Assembly: GCA_963169105.1 (NCBI GenBank) | Contig: OY720636.1 | Location: forward strand, 122,468,188 to 122,532,187 | Length of the DNA: 64,000 nt | Origin: Ceriagrion tenellum | Taxonomy: Eukaryota; Arthropoda; Insecta; Odonata; Coenagrionidae | Direction of reading: 5' to 3' | Shown here: positions 38,101 through 50,100 of the stretch, one piece after another | Layout of the letters: each line of letters starts with the position of its first letter | Position numbering within the stretch: the stretch's first letter is position 1 | Notes under the pieces: model-generated | Told to the model about the DNA's origin: nothing | Seen by the model: only the letters and a program-made list of their open reading frames with translations | The model's database searches: none | Program-made: the position numbers and the translations under genes

Positions 38101-41100
38101 GGTGTTAATACAATTTAAGTTTAATCAAACCTGGATGAGTGAGAGTTCAAGGGACTAGGAATTTTATCTTGCATGTTGAGGTTTCTCACCTATGGAGGTT
38201 CAGGAGTGGCTTCTGTTACTTACATTGGTTTTCATTATTCTAGTTCTAGCCCCAAATATTCTCTCTGAGGTACAAGCTCTCCCACTTTAAGAAATCTTTG
38301 TCTTTTAAGATCTTTTGTAAGGTGGCCTCTGGCATACCTGACTTACTCTTCGTGAATCCCACTCTCAAACGTACCCAAAATTTCAAGTTTATTTCTCCAT
38401 GAAAACACCTTAATTTTTCATTCAGGCATCCTGAGGACATTATGCACCTCCTTCAGCAATCAATGCCCATCATCTAATATGCCTTTGCTAATAAGTGCCA
38501 ACCTGAACCAACTCTTCTTAAATGAAAATTCTGTGTGATTTATCAAAATAAGATCAATGCATTTAATTTTCTAGTCAGTGTTTGCTTATAACAGTGCAAG
38601 GTGAGGCTGTCTCACTTGTAGAGGTATTTACCTACTTTCTCACTTATGAAGGTTTTCCGGGGAAAATACTATTGAATGAGGCAATTAGTCTAATTCACAA
38701 AGTTTTTTCACTTATCAAGATTTGATTGTATCATGAAATGCTCCAATACTCTAGCATATTATGTTACTTCTATGGGTGAACCACTATCAACATGTGGCCA
38801 TGTGGTATTCCTGAATCTCCCAGTATCCTTATTTGTACTTTCCCTTTGGCTCTAATAAATATTAGTATTGCATGTTTTAAAATATTTTTAAAGGTCCCTT
38901 TACACAATACATTTTATTGGATGGATGAATATGTCATAGAATTTACTAGAACGTAAATTGAATTGGAGTAAGTTCTATTTCCCATTCAATAATTCAGACA
39001 ATCATACAATTTTCCCCATGAAAGAGTTCATGAATTCATTTGTACTATAAAATGTATAATGTAAAGCAGCTTAAAGGATTTTGAACTTTCATGGCTCTGC
39101 TTTTCTTCCTCTCAATTTATTTTCAGACAAACATGACAATTATGAGACTGGATCATCTTTGTCCAAATATATCATTTCAAGTTAAAGTTCAGGGCCTTGA
39201 TGTAAATGGATCAGTAATAGGAGAGGAAGCTCTAAGCCCATGGATAAGGACAACTGAAGGTATAAACACTATATTTGTTATTTATAACCATGATATGTTC
39301 TGCTGTCATTAATTTTCAATTATTTGGAATTTCTTGGGCAAGAAATTTGAAGATCACAGGAAGTATAATTTTTTAAAACTTTTGTCTGCCAAAGAAGTTA
39401 TTACACATATATGAAGTACAATTGCAATGCCCTTAAAACTCTCCCTTTTTCTCTCTTTATTAGGCAAGCTGCAATTATTATCAGAACAATTTAAGTGATG
39501 TCATTCTGTGCTTGCCACTTTTTTTGTTCAATGGACACTCTCAGTGATAGCTATGGCTGTGCAATGTTTTTGGCTTTTAATCCTGGTAATGGTTTTGTTG
39601 CACTTTCTTTTTGTTTGTTGTACTTTTTATAAACATGAAGATCTTTATATTTTGTTCAAATAGTTAAACCTGCTAGTTTAATATTTCAATCCTTGGTCCA
39701 AAATGCATTGTAGCTTGGTCAAGATGGGGCCTTACCTGAGTGAGGTAGCATCTCCCTATTACTTCTTTTAGGAAACTCCTACTTGCATAGTATGTCTTTG
39801 TGTCCTATTTGTGTGAATGTGATATTGTGACTATGATATCATTTAGATTCACTCCTATGAGGCGGCCATATTAATAAGTATTAATATCAAGTTGAATTTT
39901 TCATTGTAATCAGCACAGCTGTTTTTGTCTAAACCTCTTCAGAACAATCACTTTTTACGGAGCTAGATCATATCTATCCTTATGATATTACCTCTCAGGG
40001 AATCATTTGGGTCTGGGATTATTCACATGGAACTGCTGCAAGTTTCATTGAGTACCAATACTAAGGGTTTCATTGTCTTAATTTATTTCAGCAAAGGTGA
40101 AACCTGAAATGGTGAAAGAAATTTGGGTGAACAAAATGTTCCCCGGAAAAGCCAGAGGCAGGAAGCGAGGGGAAAATGAGGAAAGGAAGTTAAATGTAGA
40201 AATAATGTGGGAACCCAATGAAGGTTTATAACTTCAAACACATTTATTTGCATGCTATCAATGTTTACTTAAATATGCATGAAATGTGAAAGTTGTTTGC
40301 TATTCTACTTCATTAATAGCCATTTTTGATAAATATACTCGAAATCTCATAGTGTGAAAAATATTTCTTTGCAGATATGTTATGCAGTTATAATTTGGCA
40401 TGGTTTCATTCAGGGGGAGATCGCGTGAAAGAGATACGACCGGTAATAAAAATAACTATCTACCCATGTGTAGCTTACTTGTGGCTTTTGCCTTAAGTAT
40501 TAGCTCTGAATTGTTGCTTATATTACTATGTATTTATGCTGTCAGCCTTAGATAACTGTGAACTGAAACTTAGCAGATTCGGGATGGAACCCTTGAAGTT
40601 GCTATGTGATGAAATGATAATATCAGATTTATTGTTGATCTTAAGCATGAAATACCCAAAATGGAATTTTGAGATCATGTTTGAATTGATATAATGATTC
40701 CAGTATTTCCTTGAACTTAGGACAAACATACCTATTGATATTAAGCTCATGTAGGATAAATGCTTTGTTCCATGGTGGTGAATTCACCCCAAAAAAATGT
40801 TCATTATGATTAGTACTCATGTGAGTGTAATTAGTACAAGGATCTCTGTAGTAAACTAAAAGCCAAAATATGAAGAAAGCATGATTTTCAGTGACAGTAT
40901 TGTAACCAACCTTATTTTCGAATTATTGTCCGGTCTGTCACTAGTAGGTTCACTTATCCTACATAGGATCTCTGCCATCTGCCGCGATCACTCTGCGTCG
41001 TCCAATTGCGGCTGACCTTCTTCTTGTATTATCTAATGTCAGATCTCTGCCATTGGATCATTCTCCGTCGTCCTATTGCAGCCGACTTTCCTTTGGTAAT

Positions 41101-44100
41101 CTCGGATGTTTTCCATCCGTATTATACCCCTTTATGTCATATTTTCTGCTGACTATCCTCCGCCTGATTCCTTAGCTTCCGTTACTCCTTTTTCCACTTC
41201 CTTGTCCCTCCTTCCTCCTTTTTTTATTTTATCTCTTCAGGTTCGTCTTTGTTGTTTATTGATCTAGCCAAGCGTCCTTAGTTTTTTGTACGGTATATAT
41301 TCATTTTTTTAACTGTCCTTAGTTTTGCATCGTTGTTATTAAAATGTTTAATTAATTTGGCTATTTTAGGTGATTTCTGTGTTATTCCGGACTGTTGGGC
41401 TACAGTATACATTTTATTTAGTAGGTATATACTTTTTTTAGTGCTTACCTTCTTCCATCTTCAGCGGGGGAAGTAGTCTGAGATATGAGAGGTATTTATC
41501 CTACCACATCTACATCTACATGATACTCCACGACCCGCTGCATGGGCGTGTGGCAGGGGCTGTTAGGCCACAGGCCATGTAAAGGTGTAAGTTTTTTGGA
41601 GATGAAATGGTGACATGAATTATAGGAGTGTATTTAGTGGAGCTTAATTTTTATCGTGGTCGCTTATTGTTTGAGGAAAGAACGAGTTTTTGTACCCATC
41701 TGTTTGGCAGTGTATATCTATTATTTTATCACATCTGTCAGACCTAGAGATGTAGTGAGGAGTCATGATAATATTCTCTATGTCACTCTGAAAAATATCA
41801 GTTCTGAATTTATCAGGCAACCTAAGCCTAGTGTGTAGCCTCCAAGTCTCTAGGGGCTCCCCCCTTAATACCTCTAAAAGTTGTGAGACACTATAAGTAT
41901 GCTTATAGTAGTTTTTAATGAAGTGTGCTGCTTTCCTTTGTATTTTATTAATTTTTTTGGTTAAACCTATTTGACCAGGGTTGCAAATGCTCACGGGATA
42001 TTCGAGGTGTGGCCTAACCAGAGCAAAGTAGCATCTCTCTTTCACTTTTTCATCCGAGGCCCAGGCCCGATTCTATAACTAGGCACTTTCTCAGGGGCGC
42101 AAGGGTTTTGGGGCATAAAGGGGGCACAAGAGAAGATTACAAGTTAATTACCAGATGACAAAAGTGAGGTAGAAAAAAAATTAAACGCTGATAAGAGGTT
42201 AACACACAGCAAACCAAAGTGTATTATTTTCGTTAAGGTTGTACTGTAGAGCGACGTCAACAGTTGCCACCACTACAGAGTTTGTCCTTGGTGCTGTTGA
42301 GAGGGCGTGTGCATACTACTGTAATCGCCTTATCGCCACTCTGCCCCGGAGGCGCAGCTGTTTAATTTGCCCATTGCGCCACGAGGGTTAAAAACGGGCC
42401 TGCCGAGGACTTCCTATTATACGTTTAACAAAATCTAGTTTCTTTAATGCTGCACCACATATGTTTGTATGTGTAATCCCCACGATATACCAGGTATACA
42501 GATGTAAATGATGAATTTTTCTTATTAATGTCTACACTTTATTCAATACAACTGTGATTATAACCTCACTATGCATGAGAGAGGATGTAATATTCTCTGG
42601 CATTAGCTATGATGGTACTTTTATTCATTGTTGTTGTGTTCATACATAGACAAATTTAGCTTCATTTGTTGTTCAAGCACAGTACTTTGTATGTTTTTAC
42701 ATCCATTATGAATGGAGTGAACCCTCACTTATCTTTTATTAGTGCTATCATGAGGATACTACAACTGTGAGATGTTCTCTCCCAGGGGGAACTATTGACT
42801 GAGATGATGACTGGAGGTTTTATTTTGTACTTTATTGAACATACCATGGATGAACAAATATTAAAATTTAGGAACTGTCATTAAATATTCAAGAGAACAT
42901 GAATGTACAGGAGAACATAACATTATTGGCACAATGCAATATTTACGTAGATATATTCAGATGAATACAGATCTTAAGTATTGTTGTCAATGAGAAATTC
43001 TTGGGTGCTCCAGCAGCCGGATCTAATTGAAAAGGATTTTAGATGGTTTGAGAGTATGTGTTTAGTGGCTGCTGATTTCATTTAGATTTGCTTTCAATAC
43101 AGAATTGTGCGGACTTCTCTGGGAGTGGAATTGCTGTTCGATGTGAACGTTTTCTTTTCCCCTTAGGTTGTAATGATGGTGTTCAGAGTCCATATCCAAA
43201 AAATATAAATGTAATGTAATGATGGTGTTCAGAGTCCAAAAATATAGAGAGTTTATAATCATAATTTTTGAGGGGATACAACATGTTTCCCAGGATTTCT
43301 GAGAGAAAATCTATAAATTGCTTTGAAAACACACTTTTGTATAATATACTTTGACAGCTACAGAGGAATACTTCAAGAACATTATACCATAATTTACGAG
43401 TGATTCAATTTTTGTATAGTCAAGATATAAGAATGAATATGCAGATAAGACTTGAATTCACGTTGTGAAGTGGCTGGCTGGCTGGCTAATTTATTTTTTA
43501 AATGCTGAATTTGGACAAAAAAGTTCAATTTATCATTGACTAACCAAGAAATTTCATCGCTTGCGATTATTGCAGGGTGTGGTCATTTATTCTTAGGTAG
43601 GGGCTGCAAGAGGATTTCACATGACTCCAAGGATTGGATATCATTGAATTTTGACTGATAAAAGATGAGACCATTTCTTTTTAGCCACCAAGTACATATT
43701 ACACTTTATTTAATGATCCTGTGAAGTAGTTAATGAGATCAGAGAAGAATGTAACTTGGACTAAGCATGATGTGTCATCTGCCTAAATGACTGATGATGA
43801 GGAAGATGGAAGGAATATCATTTTGGTACATGTATAATAAAAGGATAGAGCCCTAAGAATGTGTAATTTTCAGTTTCAGAGGAATTAAAATAACAGCTGT
43901 CCTACCATTTGTGGTTTCCTTGGGGTGACACTTCTGGGATTAGCATGCCAATTCAAGATCATATCATAAAAAACATGCTTTAAATCTGTAGTATATTTAT
44001 GATAAAGCAATGTGCTAATGAATTACATTGATATAGCTTGCTAGGAACTAATGTTTACATATAGTGGTTTTTTTAATACATCCTCTCAATAACTTTGGAT

Positions 44101-47100
44101 GGAAGTGGAAGGCACTTGTTGAATTCGATTCAATGATTATGAATTGAGTTTTCTAGTTTCGATTTTACCTGTTATAATCCTTTATCTTTCTGAGAGTTAG
44201 TGCTAGGGGCTGTAACTAGTAGTGGAAAATACCTGGGACTCTGGCACTAGGTTTTGGTTCTTAAGATTCTTGGCCTCAGTAGGTACTAATACTTTGTTAG
44301 GTATCTGATAAATTGTAATCTAATAAATTTATTCTTCAAATAGGGACTGTATACCTCCCTGTGTGTCTATTTTGTTTCTTGTGGTACAATTGTTGAGATT
44401 ACCCCAAGAAAGAATAAAACTGGATTCATATACAGGAAATTCGATCCTTTTTTTAGATTCCTTAATTTCCGTTTGTTTCAAAATATGTGGCTTCAATTTA
44501 CTAATTAATGGCTCTACATTTTTTTCATGTAGCTTATTAAGTAAAACATTTTAGTGAAAACGATTCATGAATTTTTCTGTTTTTACTTGTCTCGTACCAC
44601 AAATTAGATCACTTCACATTTATTATTTGTCTCTCACCTTATTCTTAGTCTTACTGCCATACTCCTTCTATTTACTGTATTTACTGTACTCTTACATTAT
44701 TACTTGTCTCTTGCCACCAGTTAGATCACTTCATATTTCTTAATGCTGAAAAGTGTTAGTGCTAATTATTGTTTTATTCCCATTTTATTTTGGAAATTGC
44801 TTTTGATGAAGTTTTGTTATTATTTTTCTCCTTTGGTCAGCCCAAGGCAAATTTTCAAATATTGCTAAAGGACATTGAATATTCAACGGACTACTCCTTA
44901 AAGATTGTTGCTGTTTATCCTGAGAGGGATAAGTATGAAAATTTGGAAGCAGAGAGTGATGAGAAATGCCTATACTTTAAGTCATTGTCCTGTGAAGAGA
45001 TATGGAACCATAATTTTACAATTTGTCGTGAGCGAATATTTTTTTATTTTATCAAAGAAGCATGTTTATTTATGTTTGAGTAACAATAGAAAAGAATTTT
45101 AAGGTCATGTCTTCATGTTTTGAATTTCTTTTTCCTATTTCACAGCTCCTCCAGCTCCTGAAAATTACACTTATGAACTTATTCCAAAAGATGACATTGA
45201 TGGGAGCCCGTTATATGATTTAAAGATAATATGGTCATTGCCTGATTACGCCATGAAGAGTGATGGGCTGATAACACTAACATTGCTAATCCCTGGCTAT
45301 AAAGCAAGTCAGAGGTCTGCTTTTGATAATTCAACTATTTACCATCCAATTCGGAATGATAGTCTCATGGGTGTTCAAAAAGAAAATAATTCTGAGGAAT
45401 CAGATACTCTTAAATTTCAAGTCTCTTATGTAAGTTATTAAATATCATCTAAGTTTAACTGCCATAGGCTAAGGGTCATTATTTATGTGGTTCCCTATTT
45501 CCCATCCCATAAGGTGCAGGCTGATTTTAGATCACATTTTTGAGTCTAAATGTGTATTCTCTTATCTTATTGTGTGGGAAATACAGTGGGTAATCTTAAT
45601 GTGGATTTGTAATTATATGCCTAGGAAAAAATGAAGGTGCAGAGAAGAAATATGAGTATGTACTGTAATTTTCCCATTATAATACACACCCACTATAAGA
45701 CGCACACTTAAAAGCGAGCGTAATGTAAGAATTTACGTACCACCATGTATAACACGCAGTAGGCTTTTAGAGAACAGCATTCTACGCCTTTGTCCGCCGT
45801 GCCATTCAGCACCAGGAAGATCACTGCGCAAGCGGTAATGCTGCCTATGGATGGCTTTTCCCCTTGCTCTTACATACTCCTTTGGTTTCTTAGTATGACA
45901 ATCTATTTGTAGCAGGTTCTTCCCCTCCAAAACTTCCATGCATGTCTACGGAAATATTTGTCCATAAATGCTAGAATTGCTGTTGCTAAAAAAAAAAATA
46001 CCCACGTCTGTATTCAATTTGTCTCCCTTTATGTCCATTCCAGTCCAATTCATTCCGATATACTAGGGAGACCGGGTTGGTGTTGTGACTAGAATACTCG
46101 CTTACCACACGGGAGGCCAGGGTTCAAATCCCTGCAGAGGCAGATGTTTTTCAGAGGAACTCGATCCCTACTTGTGTGTCTTGTGGAGGGCACCTCAAGT
46201 ACAGTACTCCATCCATCGGATGAGACGTTAAACTGTGGTCACCTTGGCGCCTTTCGTTAAGAGTAGGCTAATGCCGATGCCGGGTTTCTATCCACCCTTC
46301 ATCCCTCACCTATCACCTATGGCGCAAATGACCTTATCCATCGGTCGCCTCCCCAAATATCCAGTCCAATCCGATCTACTAGCGGAAGATATATTACTCT
46401 GTTATTTGAAGATGTTACATTTCTGTTTAACATTAAAGAGAACAAATCTCCCTAAGAATGTTATATGGCTGCAGAATATGCTCGTACGGGCAAATAAAAT
46501 GGCTAAATGGATGAAAATTCAACCGAAGATTGGCTACGAAGTGTGTGGTTCAAAGATGCGGTTTGTAGATGTCGTATGTTGGTTCTAGATGCATTTAGAT
46601 GCCATCGAATGCCATGCATCAAGAATATATAGTATGAGAATGTCACAGATCTTGTCATTATTCCTGGAGGGATGACAAGCCAGTTGGAGGGGATGGATGT
46701 CAGTTGCAACTGCCTGTTTAAGATACGGATACGTAAAGAGTGGAATGAGTGGCCTTATTCTGGACCACATTCTTAGACAACTTCAGGAACGTCAAAGAAA
46801 CAGGAATTATCACTAATAAGTCACTGGATTAAAGAGTCCTGGGATGCCATCGATTCATCTGTGATTAAGGTTTTAAAAAATGCTGTCTCACGTATGCAAC
46901 AGAAGGGTTCGATGACAATTTGCTTAGGAATGAAAAATACGTAGTGGATGATGAGAGGAGGACAAATACGATGTCCCTGGCAATGCAGTGTATGCTGCCA
47001 GCGAGCGTGATGTCAGTGCTTCGTGCAAACTGTTCGAATCAAGCGAGGATAGTGAATTTGAATTCGAAGGATTCAGTGCTAACAGTGTTAAAGACAAGAA

Positions 47101-50100
47101 GGACTGCGTGTAAATTTTCGTTTTAATAAATAATTTCATTGCATTTTTTTATTAAAAATTATAAATTCGAATACCTATAAGTAAGTTAAGATTACTTCAA
47201 ATGTGATCTACGGCCCGAATAAAAATGCGATGAGTTCGTAACCATGTATAATACGCACCCTATTTTTTTGGATAATTTTTGCAGAAAAAAATGCATATTA
47301 TATACGGAAAATTACGGTAATCTCATCTTATGTCTTTTAAGTGGGGACCTTCAACAGGTGAGGTTTTTCTTGGGAAGTAGGCTTATATTTCCCCGAAAGT
47401 GGCATTATTTATCCAAAAAGGGGTGGTAGTTTATAGCTGGTGGGTAAATAATTTTGTCAGTAATAATGTTTAGAGCAAAGTTACCTATACTTTTGTGGTT
47501 AAAATATAAAAATATTCAAAATACTTGTCAATTAGTGAATTGATTTAGGATTTTAGGCACCCATATTTTATATTTCCAGAGGGTGGGGTTAGAGGTGTAT
47601 TCTAGGATGAGAAAATGGTAGGAGGACCATTTTAAGAAGCAAACCACTGGAAAGTGCATAAATGACATGTTACTCAGTGCCACCATGGTTAGGGGAGTGA
47701 GATGGACGTAATGAAGATTGAGAAATTAGTGAATGAACATCAGAAATACAAGGATGTAGGTCATTGTAAACCAGTGCCTATCCACACATACATATTTGTG
47801 TTGGAGCAACTGCTCTGCCTGGAGTTGTATGGTGGGGAAGATGAAAAGCTTCTGGGAAGCAACCCATGTAGCTTGGGGAATCGCATGTCACCCACAGCCA
47901 AGCACTTGCCTGTACCTCATTGAGGGTGTCAGAATTTGACAAACAGATTGACATTTTGTTCTTGACTGATTTTAGAATGGCCATACAAATAAACAAGCTA
48001 TTTCAGGTAGGAAGGTATTTAGAAGACCTTGAAAAGGAAGATTTGAAGACCAGTAAAATGGCTGTGATTTTGTGATGGAAAAACAAAGTGAGGGCTTTCA
48101 AATAAGTGAAGATGATATAATGAAGAAAGCTGTGGAAGTATCAAGGGAACTCAGATTCCACTCAGTGCTTTTAAGCAAGCATTGGCTGGCATAAATGGAA
48201 GTTATGGAAAAGAGCCTTTTGTTTTCTACTGAATTGAAGAACAGCATCTTGTCAGTTTCTAATGCAGAATATTATAAACATATCAACCAAGCACGGATAC
48301 CTTCTTGGGGATATAGGAGCTGCTGATGAAACTTCTATTTGTTTTCTATGCCAGCAAAGGTCATTGTAAGAACTAAAGGTGCTAAATCAGTGTCATTCTG
48401 AATTTGTAACGTGGGAGTTGAGAAAACTAGAAACACCCAAATGGTTGCAGCCACTGCTGATGGATGAAAACAAAAACTAACCCTTTACATAGTTTTAAGG
48501 GATGAAACAATAGCAGAGGCAAACAGATCCTAAGGGGTTATTTTTCCTGATTGGGTAAAAGGACACAAGAAGGATGGCTCTATGCATAATAAGCTAAATG
48601 TAATCTGAGGTAAGCTTCTGGGTCCAAAACTGCAGTAGCGGGGAATGCTCGTACTTGATGCTTTCACAGTTCACCTGAAAAAATGAGTGAGTGAAATAGG
48701 TGAATGCCTAATTCTCATTGCCTGAGCTATGGCTTCCAAATTGCTAGGTTGAGATGTTGTGATTATAAAACCTTTCAAAGGCGACCCCTTGCATAAGGGC
48801 TTCCCTTATTTACCTCTCTTTCTCTCACCCATCCATTCTCATTTCAACTCAAAAAGAGCAATGCTCTGTGCTATGCAATTATAGGCTTGAAAAAGTCACG
48901 TTTCCACCCTGCAGAAATGGACGTAATTGTGGTCCATTAGCCATATTTCCTCATTATAGACAAATATTTGGTCGAATAATTTCAAAATCTAAAGCTGGAG
49001 CATAGGTTATGGCTTCTATCACTGCCATATGATGGTTTATTATCTCAGTTAATGCATATACCCATCAAGGCTGTAGTATGGCCCAAAAATGTTAAAACAT
49101 ACATACATACATATATTTTTACATTTTTAGGCCATAATATAGCCTTGATGGGTATAATATTTCAAAAAACCTCTTTAATTTCAATTAATGCAAAAGTCAC
49201 TTATTTCATGTAAAACCATACAAAATCACATAAAAAGTCGCAATGTCCCAATTGCAAAAAATGTAAATCCTTACTTATAAGCTATCATGGTGAATGTATC
49301 CATGATGAAGTTATACAGCTTCTACTTTATATCATTTTTTCTCCTTTTCTGGTTCACCAAGTGGCTACCTTCTCTTTCTGAAAACCTTTGAAAATTGGGA
49401 AATCCTCCTGACTCGCTACCTCCATAAAAGTGCATAACTCTCCTTAATTTTCAGAATTTTGAAGTGTACATCCTTGATTCATGCAATTCATGAATTTCTC
49501 CTTTATTTTTCAATTTTTTCGTGGCACAGAATATTGCCAGGAAAATTTAGCAGATTTTCTAACCTTAACCTGTGTACAGTTTTTGAGGGTATTATATAGA
49601 TATTTCAAATGCTGACATTATTTAAATGGAGAATATTTCATAATCCCTTCTTTGTAAGCATGTTCTTCATGCTTGCTTATTCTATCAAGTTTCAGTTATT
49701 CTTGCATCAAAGCTCTCTCCTAATTGTGAGAAAAAATTTCTTTGCTTAGTCTTTCATTCTGAGGCAGCCCTACATTCTTCAATGTAGTATGCAGACACAG
49801 TTACTAAACTCTGGATTTATAAAAGCTGAGAAGAGAATTGCTAAAAGCTTCACAATTCTCTTATAATTTTAAACCTCCACAAGCAAAATTCTGCTAAATT
49901 GTAATAGAATGTACAATATGGCCATTAAGTTGAATTCCTGAAGGGAACCCCTGGGTTCTTAAAAGCCTCATTGAAAAAGCATGATTTACCTCTTGGGAAA
50001 TCTGGAAATTTCCTTGATCTTGAAATAAAAATTCCATAGCTTCCCTGCTCAGATAACCAGTGGTGTAACACCAGGTAAGACTCAATTCATGAAGCAATCA

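Larger units (their letters stand above)
40443..44840. other. Large intron with repeats
   Basis: 4,398 bp. It contains a diverged tandem duplication (40,967-41,108), a minus-strand LINE fragment (41,504-42,510) and a hAT-like MITE within that LINE. The rest to 44,840 is AT-rich and unassigned. It may hide a further short phase-0 exon, because the second FNIII domain looks short. Confidence 0.45.
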
